Source: Pteria penguin (taxonomy: Eukaryota > Mollusca > Bivalvia > Pterioida > Pteriidae). From it: a stretch of 64,000 nucleotides of DNA. The stretch is taken from contig CM068582.1 of assembly GCA_035048485.1 (NCBI GenBank), positions 21,316,155-21,380,154 on the forward strand, given 5' to 3'. The notes below the pieces were generated by a model. The model did not search any database and was not told the DNA's origin. It saw only the letters and a program-made list of their open reading frames with translations. A program made the position numbers and the translations under genes. This document shows positions 23,539 through 35,529 of the stretch, in pieces (the stretch's first letter is position 1; each line of letters begins with the position of its first letter).

Positions 23539-23808
23539 GCCGGTGTGGCCTAGTGGATAAGATGCTCTGCTCGTGATCGAGAGGTCCTGGGTTCGAATCC
23601 CGCCTGGGCACACCGATGTTCTGTCTTTCGGGTGAGACATTAAAAACCGAGGTCCCGTGTCACGGTAGGCGTGGCACGTAAAAGATCCCTCACTGCTTCG
23701 GGTGGGTCCGTTGCAAAGGTCTAAATTTGTATGCAATGCATCAGGCAGATGCCTTCACCATATACGTGAAATAATCGTGGAGTGACGTAAAACAACAATC
23801 AATCAATC
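23539..23808 (+). mobile_element. SINE-1 inserted into the 19-bp array, copy A
   Basis: Full-length SINE: GCCGGTGTGGCCTAGTGGAT head, GGGTTCGAATCCCGCC B-box region, body as at 10516 with the additional CACTGCTTCGGGTGGG block, tail of AATC repeats. The 19-bp array continues on the right at 23812. It is nearly identical to the two copies at 53703 and 54128. Confidence 0.9.
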
Positions 23809-23811
23809 TAA

Positions 23812-23985
23812 CACTACATGTACCTCCTTATACTACATGTATCTCCTTATACTATATGTATCTCCTTGTACTACATGTACGTCCTTGTACAACATGTATT
23901 TCCTGACACTGCATGTGTCTCCTTATACTACATGAACCTCTTTGTTTTACATGTATATCCACTGTATGTATCCCCAACACCATGT
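23812..23985 (+). repeat. 19-bp array remnant right of SINE, copy A
   Basis: About eight degenerating units (ACTACATGTACCTCCTTAT and variants) fading into unique sequence by about 23985. Confidence 0.85.
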
Positions 23986-25670
23986 ATCTATCATCATGTT
24001 AAATTCAAATTCTGATAAAATTCTTTATTCAGATACTTATTATTATAATGATTGTAAATTCTTATCAAAAACTTTTGTTCAAAATTTCATATAATAATTC
24101 ATCTTACTTAATCACTATGGTTACTACCTTATGCGACATTTTAATTTCTCGTCAGGAATTTCTGGCTTTACAACTTCTTTGTTAACTTACCATATGAAGT
24201 AAGAAGTTGTGTAAATATTTTTTTCATCTACTTTGCTCTAACAACAAATTCGTAGAAACTGTATAAACACTTCATTATATGGAGCTTTTGATGTCTCAGA
24301 TCACAATTAGTGTTCGTAATCGGATTATGATGTTATGGTCCGAACCCACGCCAATACGTGTTATCTGTTTTAAGGCTCATATAGGGTAAACTATCTGTAT
24401 TTCTTCGTCCACATATATATATTCAAATTCAATATTTCGTATTGAGTTCGGAAGTCAGACTCGCTACTGACAACACCCGACTGGTCATCGTTTATTTAGT
24501 TCGGACGTCAGAATATTTTCTCACTTTACCGACTGTGATATTGTTGTATTCAAATTATCTTTTGTTGTTAACGTATAAATAAAAGTGTAAAATCGGACTT
24601 CACTCTTCACTTCTACTTCTATACCGTATATACGGGAACAACCTACGGGAATACGGCAACGTCAGCCTCACGACATCCACGCCAACATTCCCCGTTCCTC
24701 AACGTATATACATATATTAACATTATGACGGAATTCGCGTCATATATCTCCATACACTGTATGTATCTTCTTATACTTTTTGTATTTCCTTCTATTACGT
24801 ATAGTCCCCTATACTACATGCAATCTAAATTTCTTTATGAAAAAAAATTCTTGAATACTGATTTTATGTTCCTTTACCAAAAGAACACGGGCGCACCAAC
24901 CTGTCGCACGATCGTGAGATAGAGAGACGAAAACGTGCGACAAGCTATTTTGAAGTATAACCCCTTTTGCAGCTTTTTTGACCTAAAAATTTAAAATTTG
25001 TCGATATGGAAACGAGATCGACCATCCTATGTACATTCCAACACTATTTCTTCCTAATTTGACATGGAAACGAGATCGACCGTCCTATGTACATCACGAC
25101 ACTTCGCACTGAACGTTAGTATTCATTTTATTCTACAAGTCCATGTACATGAACCTATTTCTTAATCGCACAAGCAGTGAATTTTACACAGTTGATTGTA
25201 TGGAACATTCGACAGACTTGTACGAAAGAGAAAACAGAAGACATATGACCAGGCTCTATGACGCAAATTACCAAGGATATGCAAATAAAACATGATAATA
25301 GTAAATTTAACACAGGAAATGACATTACAAAAATTCTTGATTATACTTTAGTTATGATACTGATTTAGGACGGTCAGTTAAAGTAACAAACATCTCCCAA
25401 TGGGTGTGGTTAACCGATTTACGAGCGTCCATTTTCCCACTATCCGCAAAATCAGCACAATCAAAGAGCACACATTTAAAAATCTATAAATAATCCTCCA
25501 TATATATATACAGGGAACAAACATCAACTGGTTTCTCAAGACGAGGTCATAAAAATTTAAACACGGAACGTTCATAGAATAATATGCTAGTATCAAAAAT
25601 ATGTAAGTCGACAACAACATGAGTAAACCGTGCTCTGTCCGTCTGTAAGTGAGATCAGATCCTTGATCAG
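23986..25670 (+). other. Unique duplicon sequence, no gene recognised
   Basis: Matches 54620-56238. It contains two tandem diverged blocks with GGAAACGAGATCGACC and CCTATGTACAT (about 25006 and 25065). No coding exon was recognised. Confidence 0.5.
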
Positions 25671-25898
25671 ATGGAGTCCCAAGTAACAGTCAGAGGGGAC
25701 GAGGCTAAGGACCTTGTCTCCTCTGAAAAGGTTTGGACAAGGCGCGCCATAGAGTCCCCTGTCAGTCAGTGTGTAAGTCTATATAGGGCTGTAGAAGAAC
25801 CAAGTGCAAGACCTATGGTCTTAGCGACGATCTCGGAGTCATACTATCGAAGGCATAAATCCGATACTCCTATACATATGCTCGACTTCTCAATTTAG
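25671..25898 (+). pseudogene. Frame-broken copy of the 100-codon frame at 56239
   Basis: The first ~68 codons are the same as in copy B (start MESQVTVRGDEAKDLVSSEK). A two-base difference near 25873 (CCTATACATATGC here, CCTATATATGC in B) shifts the frame and ends it at 75 codons. I recognise no family. It may be a broken gene fragment or chance open frame; the surrounding non-coding DNA is equally conserved between A and B. Confidence 0.2.
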
Positions 25899-26834
25899 CT
25901 AAGTTTATTACTTCAACCCCAACTCCACAATTTTCTGCCAGAAAGGCTTTCAATGCAGGTCGCATCTCCTTTTAACTAAATATTAGAACATGTATACGTT
26001 ATAATTTTGTTCAACAGATGCATATTTCGACAACATGATTTCTAGATTTGTTTATAGATGCTTCGGTACTAGAAGTTATGTAAGTGAAAAAGTTAAGAGA
26101 AGATGGTGGATGCTGGGATACAGCAATGTCACATTTATTGTAAAAGATAGATATGACTTAACTTTACTACATGTTACACTACAGATATATGTATAACAAG
26201 AATAACATGGTATGGAATAGATATGAATAACATCACAAAAAGAAACCGAACATAGCGTCAGATGGATACTTAAGTAGTCACTTTAAGTGAAATTACAAAA
26301 TTTTAGGCCGTAAAATCGCCTATTCAGGACTTCCCGGGGAAGGGGAAATTCAGCACTATCTGGATCAGCTCCTGTACCATAGCATGGTGAGAGTCACTTT
26401 TGAGTTGCTGTGTTGGTGTTATCGTGTATATGTTAATCATTTAGCTTAACATTTAGCGCACAGTTTACCAGGTTCGAATCGCAAAATTGGAACTGAAACT
26501 ACATCGCCATTGTTAAGCAGTCTTTGTGATATTGTTATAGAACAATATAGTATTGTAGTAGAAGAAATTCAGTGCATAAAATCAAAATGAAAGTCAAGAT
26601 ATGTAATGGAAAAAGGCAAAATAACTATAAATGTATACACATGTGTGGGTGGGTGAAGCATCAAAATTGACCGAAATTTATGATGTTGTTCCAGCAGTCT
26701 TGAACTGTGCTCCAAGCGAAAAAAAGTTGGACACCCCGGCAGAAATTAAATTGGATTTTCGGCAAATTTTCCCCACATTTGGTATTATCTTTTAATGCAA
26801 ACAAATTATAAGACTATGGTGAATGCGTGTATGA

Positions 26835-26928
26835 ACGAGAGAGAGGGGGAGAGAGTGTGTGTGTGTGTGTGTTGTGGCAGTATTACGATTTTAATCTTTT
26901 GTTTTTATTTATCTGTATCTCTTTCAGA

Positions 26929-26970
<42 letters not shown>
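26835..26970. repeat. (GA)/(GT) and (GA)n microsatellites
   Basis: GAGAGAGGGGGAGAGAG plus (GT)n at 26835-26872, then (GA)n at 26932-26970. The second tract corresponds to the (CT)n end of the core family read on the opposite strand. Confidence 0.95.
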
Positions 26971-26974
<4 letters not shown>

Positions 26975-27425
26975 AAGCAAAAATAACCTTAGAATTTGAG
27001 TGGCTTCCATTAATACATGTAGGGGTGCTAAGAGGCCGTGTAGGCTCATCAAGCTGCAATATACATGTGTACCGCTATGTTCGGTTTCTAAAATAAGTAG
27101 AAACTATAGAAACCTTTATTTCAAAGGTATAAAAGATGATTTAAACTTAAGAGTTACTTATTAAAAGCTGTAACTTTTTCACAGTGTTTGTCATTTTTTT
27201 CAGGAAAATTCTACACCCCTGTTTGATAAATGGACTCGTTCTACATTTTTGTTCATGTGCGCATGCTCGAATGACGTCATCAATTTTTCTTAATTATGAG
27301 AGTTGTCTTTCTTGCTGAAATACGTTTCCAAACGTTTATTTAAATCACCCACTTTTATTGATACCTTAACTTTAGTTAAATAACAACTGAATCAGAGTGG
27401 CATCGACCTCTACTGTGTTGCCTTT
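26971..27425 (-). repeat. Core-family copy A2, inverted
   Basis: On the minus strand this reads like the other cores: it ends in AGCTCAC-proximal sequence at 27425, has a short frame at 27352-27290, TTGATGACGTCATTCGAG and CATGCGCA (27258-27279), CATTTATCAAACAGGGGTG, and then runs to the GA/CT tract at 26932. Its orientation is opposite to copies A1 and A3. Confidence 0.82.
27290..27352 (-). CDS. Conserved short frame, inverted copy A2 (20 codons)
   Basis: Starts with GTG in the place of ATG and encodes VGDLNKRLETYFSKKDNSHN, then TAA. It aligns without gaps to the first 17 residues of the 32364 frame. It is probably not translated as it stands, but its position and phase are conserved. Confidence 0.12.
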   Translation of the reverse strand: MGDLNKRLETYFSKKDNSHN

Positions 27426-27426
27426 T

Positions 27427-28112
27427 AGCTCACATGAGCCCACCGTTTGTCTGGTGTCGTTCGTCCAGTTTTGTAGGTTTCTTGTAGTCTGTATTAGCTC
27501 ACCTGATGAAATGAGCGGTAGCTTATGTTATCGTCATGTAAGCGCCTGCGGCCTAATATAAAAAAATTCATAGGATGTTCAAACTTGCACAGTGATGCAT
27601 CTTATATGTGTGAAGAAGGAATCTAGTTTAAGATGCTGCACCCGACCAATACTTTTAGGTTTATTGATCATGTTTTATAGATTCTTATAGTTTTGTTACA
27701 TCAGTCACGTGCTTGGCTCGTACATTTTTTTAAGTCCCACCAGTTGCTCGTCGGTATGCCGCCATTTGGATGGCCAGTAATATACAGGTTTCGTGGTACG
27801 GTAGACGTTGCATGTTAAAGATCCCTTAAGCATGGTGTAATAAAAAATATCCACACTCTGCTCCATACAGTATTTGTCAAACAGTAACGAAAGGTATGAA
27901 GTTCTGTAGAACATAGTAATCTTGAACCGAGACCCTCAAGCGGAACATGTAGGTCAGATGCATCATATAATCCATGCGATTAAGTCAGCATCCCAAGATG
28001 AACCTATGGTGCAAGTTTTTTTTAACTGTAGCACCTATACTTTCTCCAATACTGAGTTACCCCAGTCTATTTAACCGAGTCACTCATACGGAAATTGTAG
28101 GCCAGCTACATC
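27427..28112 (+). repeat. Inner element start (TTTTAGCTCACATGAGC) and degenerate repeats
   Basis: TTTTAGCTCACATGAGCCCA at 27427 is matched, inverted, by GACTCGGGTGAGCTAAAC at 32226-32243. A second AGCTCACCTGATG follows at 27492. A SINE-1-like fragment (ACGGTAGACGTTGCATGTTA plus AAGATCCC) lies near 27795-27830. No gene. Confidence 0.55.
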
Positions 28113-28890
28113 ATAGGATATCGTGTGAAAACCACGGGGTAGACCGTACGAGTCTCACACAATGCAGAGGATGCATGATGTGAAATCTACGGGGTAGACA
28201 GTACGAGTCTCACACAATGCAGAGGATGCATGATGTGAAATCCACGGGGTAGACAGTACGAGTCTCACACAATGCAGAGGATGCATGGTGTGAAATCCAC
28301 GGGGTAGACAGTACGAGTCTCACACAATGCAGAGGATGCATGGTGTGAAATCTACGGGGTAGACAGTACGAGTCTCACACAATGCAGAGGATGCATGATG
28401 TGAAATCCACGGGGTAGACAGTACGAGTCTCACACAATGCAGAGGATGAATGGTGTGAAATCCACGGGGTAGACAGTACGAGTCTCACACAATGCAGAGG
28501 ATGCATGGTGTGAAATCCACGGGGTAGACAGTACGAGTCTCACACAATGCAGAGGATGCATGATGTGAAATCCACGGGGTAGACAGTACGAGTCTCACAC
28601 AATGCAGAGGATGCATGATGTGAAATCCACGCGGTAGACAGTACGAGTCTCACACAATGCAGAGGATGCATGGTGTGAAATCCACGCGGTAGACAGTACG
28701 AGTCTCACACAATGCAGAGGATGCATGGTGTGAAATCCACGGGGTAGACAGTACGAGTCTCACACAATGCAGAGGATGCATGGTGTGAAATCCACGGGGT
28801 AGACAGTACGAGTCTCACACAATTCAGAGGATGCATGATGTGAAATCCACGGGGTAGACCGTACGAGTTTCACACGATGCAGAGGATGCA
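28113..28890 (+). repeat. 55-bp minisatellite array, copy A, 14 units
   Basis: GTACGAGT recurs exactly every 55 bp from 28146 to 28861, giving 14 units in perfect register. Each unit has GATGCATGATGTGAAATCCA, CGGGGTAGACAGTACGAGTC and TCACACAATGCAGAG. Units vary at a few fixed sites (ATGATG/ATGGTG, ATCC/ATCT, CGGGG/CGCGG). Edge units carry more changes. Copy B also has 14 units but in a different variant order. Confidence 0.96.
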
Positions 28891-31200
28891 TAAGTCAACA
28901 TATCAAAGCGAACTCTATGGTTCAAGTTTGGTAACTGTAGCGTATATAAACTTTACCAATACTGAGATACCCTAAACTACATAACTGTACGTGAAAAATT
29001 GCAATACATACATTTATTAAAATTTCACATGACCCTTGCAAATAACCCTCGAAAATAGATATTTTCAAAGCAAAAGTTAACAAATAAATACTTTATTCAT
29101 TCTCGGTATCGAATAACTTAGTAAAATTATACCAAAATATGAGGAAATGTCGAAGTCCAAAGGGATGTCAAAGACGCTTGTCTAGATTATTCTGCTGTGT
29201 TCTGTTTGATGATCTGTGCAGCCTATCTAAAGAATTTTGTTCAAAGAGAGTACTCTCTGGGGCATAAGTTATCCAGCCCAGGATCCACCCCTTGACGTAT
29301 CTGGTAGAAAAACAACAACGATCCCGCGATTTAGTAATCAAAAATGGTAGAAGATTACGATGGCCAACAGACGGACGAAGCGCTATGACAATGCACGGCA
29401 ATAGCCTTTGGCTCAGCTAAAACAATAACGTCCAAACTTTGATTTAGCAATAGAAACCCCCACCCCCAATTACCCACAACAAAAAAAAAATAATACATAA
29501 ATAAAGATTAAACTTTTTAACATATCCTTCTTGATCACCCAAATGCCATCGACTTGATGATCTTATGCAACAGGTCAGAAGTTTGTCAAAGGATGAGCCT
29601 CGGTAGCCTATGGTGCCCTGCCTCTGATCCATCCCTTAACAGATACTATCGAAGACAGTAATGTTTGTATGGGATATTAACTTTTTCATACCTACCAAGT
29701 TTCCTCAAAATCTGTTTATTTGTTGTAAAGGAGAAGTTTATCAACCCCACCCTTAACAGATACTATCGAAGATTTATCTTAATGATGCAAAAAAAAACCA
29801 ACTTATTTCTGTGTTACATCTATTTTCGACCACATTTTATATCTATTAAATTACTTAAAAGAAGCATTCTGAGAGTATTGCTGAAGAAATATGTAACGGG
29901 GTCCATATCAACAGGGGACAGCCATGTTGTTTGTATACAAACTTATTTGAGTATCACACCGCGCTTCATCTGGCCCAGCAGTATAGTAGTAAAAATACGT
30001 TCGCACTTGCTAATTTCTAGAAAAATATCAACCATCTGTTTCACAAAGAGGTCTATGAAGTATAAAATCCAGAATGTAAACATAGTTGTAGGAATACATA
30101 GTACATAGGTGAGTCTTTCTATCAAAGAGCCATAACTCAGCAAGATATTAACTAACCGGAACAAACTTCGAACTGGATATGTAACTTGCCACGGTAAAGC
30201 AATGCTATACATATATCAAATGATAATCTGCAACCCTGACGAAAACAGTGCGGACAGCTGATTTACTGGACTGACGGAAGAAAATGACGAAATGACGGAC
30301 AGACAGACGAAGTAAAACCTAAAATCTCTTTCGACGAAATTCTCCGGTAGAAAACTAATAAGCAAAATCAATGCATTACAAGCAACCAACAAGGATGAAA
30401 CTTGAGAAACTAGCGACAAATTGGGCAAAATAACAAAATACACAAACACGTTTAAAACTGTGAAAAGAATTATCATAGAATGGACAAAACAAACAAACAA
30501 TACTTATCATGACCTCCATCTAAATCTTCTATCTTTGACATATTCGGTTAGATAATATATACAGACAGTCTGAAGAATAAGATCGACAAAAAGGGGTACT
30601 GACATTGGATCCACCGCTTGATGAATATAACCATAATGTAACGAAACTTGTAGGCGACCTTTAGAACATACTTACGAGGTTTGATTAAATTTCCTTTGGC
30701 AATTCTGAAGAAAGTGTCGAAAACATGAAATCTTTAAGTCGGAGGGATAGACAGACAGACAGACAGGTTCAGGCGAGCCAAAAAGCATCGAAACTTTGAT
30801 TTCAGAATGGAACAACAACGGTCATAAAGACACTATTTTAGATCGCTCTAGTGCATTTGATTTCTCAATCTATGCGGTTGGTCTGACGGAAGCGTTTGTT
30901 GAAGCAGGATACCCTCTTGGGCATTTGTCGCCCTTCCCTGGATCCATCCCATGACGCATCTGGTAGACGAACAACAACACTTGTAGGAGACCTTGAGTAA
31001 TTCGTCCCCACTATGTTTGGTCAAAATGTGAAAGGTTTCTGACGTAAAACGAACGGAATGACAACAACTAACCCATACATGACAACACAATATATAAATC
31101 ATACAGCTAGCTAAAGCTACTTGTTCAGCTAACCTAGATAGCGTCAAAACTTTGATTTCTGTTTCTTAAAGCACCCGTCTGAATAAAATTGTATTCAGTT
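28891..31200 (+). repeat. Degenerate bivalve-type repeat units between arrays
   Basis: Several diverged units contain (T)GGATCCATCCC, GACGCATCTGGTAGA, AACAACAACACTTGTAGG, ACCAAGTTTCATCAAAATC and ACAGACAGACAGAC, with ends such as GGCTCAGCTAAAAC. Open frames of 77-147 codons occur (for example 29665-30108), but the longest is broken in copy B, so they are not supported as genes. Confidence 0.55.
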
Positions 31201-31204
31201 TTGT

Positions 31205-32180
31205 AGGCTACAGCAGGTCTGATGAAGGATGTCGGCTACTGCCGATCTACTGAACGATGTCGGCTCCAATCGGTCTGATAAGGGATATCGGCTCCAGCCG
31301 ATCTAATGAACGATGTCAGCTCTAGCCGGTCTGATGAAGGATGTCGACACCAGCCGATCAAAAGAAGGATGTCGACTCCAGCAGGTCTGATGAAGGATGT
31401 CGGCTCCAGCGAATTTAATGAAGAATGTCGGATCAAGCCGGTCTAATGAACGATGTCGGCTCCAGCCGGACTGATGAAGGATGTCGGCTCCAGTCGGTCT
31501 GATTAAGGATGTCGGCACCGGTGGATCTGATGAATGATGTCGGCTCCAGCCAGTGTGATAAAAAGTTGTCGTCTCTAACCGGTCTGATAAAGGCTGTCGG
31601 CTCCAGCCGGTCTAACAAACGATGTCAGTTCTAGCAGGTCTGATGAGGTGTGTCGGCTCAATCAGGTCTGATGAACGACATCAGCTCCAGGGGGTCTGAT
31701 GAAAGATGTTGGCTGCTAGAGTCTGACGAAGGATTTCGGCTCCAATCGGTCTAATGAAGGATGTCGGCTCAAGCCGGTCTAATGAAGGATGTCGGCTTGA
31801 GCAGGTCTGATGAACGATGTCGGCTCAAGCCGGTCTGATGAACGATGTCGGTTCAAGCCGGTCTGATGAAGGATGTCAGATCCAGCCGGTTTGATGAATG
31901 ACCTTGGCTCCAGCGGGTCTGAGGAACGATGTCGACTCCAGTCCGTCTGATGAACGATGTAGGCTCCAGCCGGTCTGATAAAATATATCGGCTCCGGCCG
32001 ATCTAATGAACGATGTCCAGCAAGACTGATGAAGGATGTCAGATCCAGCCGTTCTGATAAAAGATGTCGGCTTAAGCAGGTTTGATGATGGATCTCGGCC
32101 TCAACGTGTCTGATGAAGGATGTTGGCTCCAGCCGGTCTGTTGAAGGATGTCGCCTCCAATATGTCTGATGAACGATGGA
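31205..32180 (+). repeat. 28-bp minisatellite array (GATGTCGGCTCCAGCCGGTC), copy A
   Basis: About 34 units of GATGTCGGCTCCAGCCGGTC plus TGATGAAG or TGATGAAC. Units are far more heterogeneous than the 55-bp array, with GGTC/GATC, CTCC/CTCA and deletions. It is followed at once by the core-side junction AGCGGGGCTACAAGATGCG. Minus-strand frames through it are artefacts. Confidence 0.94.
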
Positions 32181-32225
32181 GAGCATTAAAGCGGGGCTAC
32201 AAGATGCGATTTCACGCCAGTATTC

Positions 32226-32874
32226 GACTCGGGTGAGCTAAACAGCTGTCCTAGCAGGAATAAGTGCATTGCTACTCTATTCTACGAGGAAAGCAATAAT
32301 TCCTCATCTGTGTCACAATCTGTATTCAGTTAACGTGTAACTAGAATTAAGGTAGGAATACAAATGGGTGATTTAACAAAGCGTTTGGCAACGTATTTAA
32401 ACAAGAAAGATAACTTTTACAAAATGAAAAATGGCATGACGTCATTCGGGCATGCGCACATCAACGTAAACTACAACGAATCCATTTATCGAACAGGGGG
32501 TAGATTTGCCTAGCATTAAAAATAAAAAGCAGTCTCAACGCTTACAACTTTTAATAATTAATCATTTAAAGTTTGAAGTATATTGAAAATTAATATTTTT
32601 AAAGATTCTGTTTATTTTATACACCAAACAGAGTTGCATATTGCAGTTGGATGAGCTTAACTGACTACTCATCACCCCTACAGGTATTAATGGAAGCTAC
32701 TCAACACCGGTTTGTTATCTACAGGAAATAAGGATGTTTAATAACAAAAGCCCTGATTGATGGGTTTTGGGACATCTTATTGATACAGCTACTTAACATT
32801 CAGTACAGTGACATTCTTGCTAAAAATTAAAAACTGAAATCTGATTTATGCCGTGATCTCTCCCCCCCCCCCCC

Positions 32875-32916
<42 letters not shown>
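32226..32916 (+). repeat. Core-family copy A3 with (C)n(CT)n end
   Basis: GTGAGCTAAACAGCTGTCC starts the core. It continues with TAACTAGAATTAAGGTAGG, the ATG of a 49-codon frame at 32364, the CRE/NRF1-like block at 32437-32458, CGAACAGGGGGTAGATTT, CTGACTACTCATCACCCC, and ACATTCTTGCTAAAAATT. It ends in a C-run (32862-32876) and a CT tract (32877-32916). Copies at 36070 and 62895 are nearly identical. Confidence 0.85.
32364..32513 (+). CDS. Conserved short frame, copy A3 (49 codons)
   Basis: ATG to TAG gives a 49-residue peptide. It starts MGDLTKRLATYLNKKDNFYK and continues through the CRE block as MTSFGHAH, ending in RTGGRFA. The frame is intact at 36207 (A4) and 63030 (B3) with the same length. 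The N-terminal 17-20 residues are shared with copies C, B1 and inverted A2. The peptide is basic, soluble and matches no family I know. Evidence for translation is only comparative. Confidence 0.25.
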   Translation: MGDLTKRLATYLNKKDNFYKMKNGMTSFGHAHINVNYNESIYRTGGRFA

Positions 32917-32920
<4 letters not shown>

Positions 32921-34139
32921 ACCTGTAAGAAAAGAATAAGAAAAGATAAAGATAATTGATAACAGAGGACATGATAAATGGGATTAGTGATGCTTGGACA
33001 TTGGGCGCAGAAATAATGCGAGATAGATATCTACATCATAAAATACCTAAGAAGAACGAAAATCAGCGCAGCGTAATACTTGTACTTATAAAATTTGAAC
33101 AAATAGTAAATTTGATAGATTAATCACATTTTTAAGATACATCTAGTGTGAGAAAATACATAATGACGTCTTTCACAAACTTTAAAAACTCAAAAATTAG
33201 AAAGAAAGAAAACGGAATAAAAAACCCCTAACAAACAAACAAAAACAAAATGAAATGTCAAAATGAAAGTTTCTTTTCTGTGCTTCGTTTCTCTTAGTTT
33301 TATATCGGTGTCCCTTGAAACGGTTTACGACACAATAATTCTTATTCTATCTCAGAAACCTGCTCTAGGGGCAGATAACTCTTTATTACAAAAAGCCATA
33401 TCATCACCTATTACACACACTCTCTCTCTCTTTCTCTCTAAGAATTTCCCTTTCTCAATTGTTGAAGATATAATAATAACATATTGTAAGTAAAACACAC
33501 GTCCAAAAACGACGTTATAAGTGATGTGTTACGTCGTAGCAGACGGAAAATGAAAATTACATATGGAGTTGAAGTGAAACAACAAATGACAAGCCTTAAA
33601 ACAGTGTATAACTGGTCAGGGAACGACATCTTTCCAAAGTATTTAGATTCTATCCATCTGCTTTAGCACAAAATACCCGATTAAGTGGGAAGTTACAGTT
33701 ACGTCTACCGTTCTTAGTGTAACGTGCTACCGGTGAATTTTACGTACGAAAATCTCATAGTTCAGTGAAGCAGATATCGATAATACGATTCAAAGCTGAT
33801 AGTTACGAATGAAAGTGGGAGGACTTCACTGGCAACACAATTATCGGTCAGCAGCAAGCCACAGCATTTGCAACAAAAGTCAAACAATTTTGATGAAAGT
33901 GTATTTTCAGGGAGGGAATGAGATAATCCAATAATGGATTCAAATAGACATGAGTTTAACGTGTGTAGAGGACGTTTGTTAGAATTGATAGAATGTAGTT
34001 ATACATGTAAATGTAACCTTTTAGATATCGATCGATCTTGTATTCGTAATACTCTTCAATACATATCACTAGTTAATATCTCATGGTAGAAAAGTGTTCG
34101 CACTCACAACCTTTGGCTCCAGACTTCAGTACAAGTCGC
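32917..34139 (+). repeat. Core 3' flank, copy A3
   Basis: Shared with 36767-37544 and, up to 33350, with 63567-64000. A roughly 480-base part (about 33465-33945) is present here but missing from the copy at 37325, where GTTGAAGATATGAGTTCAAA joins the two sides directly. A short CT tract lies near 33418. No convincing gene. Confidence 0.6.
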
Positions 34140-35525
34140 ATTTCTATCTTATTCAATCCTATGCAATGTCTGGCCATCATGTTTTTGTACTGTCATTCTG
34201 TTATCCCATCCTATACAATATCTAGTCATTATATGTTTGTATTGTCACTCTATTATCCCATCCTCTGCAATATCAGGCCATCATGTATTTGTACTGTCAC
34301 TCTGCTATCACATCCTTTACAATGTCTGGTCATCATGAGTTTGTCCTGTCACTATGCTATCCCATTCTATGCAATGTCTGGCCATCATGTTTTTGTACTG
34401 TCATTCTGTTATCCCATCCTATACAATATCTAGTCATTATATATTTGTATTGTCATCCTATTATCCCATCCTCTGCAATGTCAGGCCATCATGTGTTTGT
34501 ACTGTCACTCTGCTATCCCATCCTCTCCAATGTCAGGCCATCATGTGTTTGTACTGTCACTCTGCTATCCCATCCTTTACAATGTCTGGTCATCATGTGT
34601 TTGTCCTGTCACTATGTTATCCTATCCTATGCAATGTCTGTTCATCATGTGTTTGTACTGTCATTCTGTTATCCCATCCTATACACAGTCTGGCCATCAT
34701 GTGTTTCAAATGTCACTCTGTTATCCCATCCTATGCAATGTCTGGCCATCATGTGTTTGTACTGTCATTCTGTTATTCCATCCTATGCAATGTCTGGCCA
34801 TCATGTGTTTGTATTGTCATTCTGTTATTCCATCCTATGCAATGTCTGGCCATCATGTGTTTGTACTGTCATTCTGTTATCCCATCCTATACACTATTTG
34901 ACTATCATGTGATTGAAATGTAATTCTGTTATCCCATCCTACACAATGTCTGGTCATCATGTGTTTGTACTTTCACTCTGTTATCCTATCCTATACACTG
35001 TTTGACCATCATATGTGTGTACTGGCACTCTGTTATCCCATCCTATACACTGCCTGGCCATCATGTGATTGAAATGTCACACTGTTATCCCATCCTATAC
35101 AATGTCTGGACATCATGTGTTTGTACTGTCACTCTGTTATCCCATCCTATCCAATGTCTGACCATCATGTCTTTGTACTGTCATTCGGTTATGGCATTCC
35201 TGTGCAATGTCTGACCATTATGTATTTGTACTGTCATTCCGTTATTCCATCCTTTATAATGTCGGATCATCATGTGTTTGTACTGTCATTCTGTTATCAA
35301 ACCCTATAGAATGTCTGGCCATAGTGTGTTTGTACTGTTATTCTGTAATTCCATCCTGTATAATATCTGGCTATCATGTGTTTGTACAGTCATCCTGTTA
35401 TCCCATCGTATGCAAGTCTGGTCATTATTTATTTGTACTATCATTATGTTATCCCATCCTTTAAAGTGTCTTTGTTATCACTCTGTTATCCCATCTTAAA
35501 CAAGTGTCTGCTTATCATGTGTTTA
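34140..35525 (+). repeat. 52-bp minisatellite array, copy A3
   Basis: About 26 units of CTGTCATTCTGTTATCCCAT, CCTATACAATGTCTGGCCAT and CATGTGTTTGTA. Variation is concentrated in TATACAAT/TATGCAAT and in the verb-like TCTGGCC block. It switches within one unit (about 35530) into the 28-bp array. All frames stay open because 52 is not a multiple of 3; these are not proteins. Confidence 0.95.
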
Positions 35526-35529
35526 TACT

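Larger units (their letters stand above)
19192..33350 (+). other. Duplicon A (left copy of a ~14-17-kb duplication)
   Basis: Collinear with 47412-64000. Base 33350 corresponds to base 64000, where the window ends, so the match continues outside. From about 24.0 kb onward the two copies differ at only about one to three bases per 60; the left part is more diverged. Differences include a 148-bp and a 1477-bp segment present only in B, a repeat block at 52189-53010 only in B, an extra SINE in B, and a 148-base segment at 57513-57660 only in B. It holds a core copy, 34-bp, 19-bp, 55-bp and 28-bp arrays, and an inverted and a direct core copy. Confidence 0.9.

Noticed and set aside
23031..23560. 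Cys/Tyr-rich 160-168-residue repeat proteins
   Set aside because: All three forward phases of the 19-bp array read open; there is no start context, no splice signals and no conservation of phase.
23539..23611. Possible true tRNA gene
   Set aside because: The tRNA-like segment is the head of a SINE with the same body and tail found in several copies; not an independent tRNA gene.
28113..28890. CRISPR-like regular array
   Set aside because: The 55-bp units are contiguous repeats with no unique spacers, in a eukaryotic context with SINEs and introns.
29665..30108. 147-codon open frame
   Set aside because: Lies in degenerate repeat DNA and is broken by a single-base change in the duplicated copy at 60377-60819; no domain recognised.
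31236..32186. Minus-strand repetitive frames with SFIRPAGAD motifs
   Set aside because: 28-residue period equals three 28-bp DNA units; minisatellite artefact.
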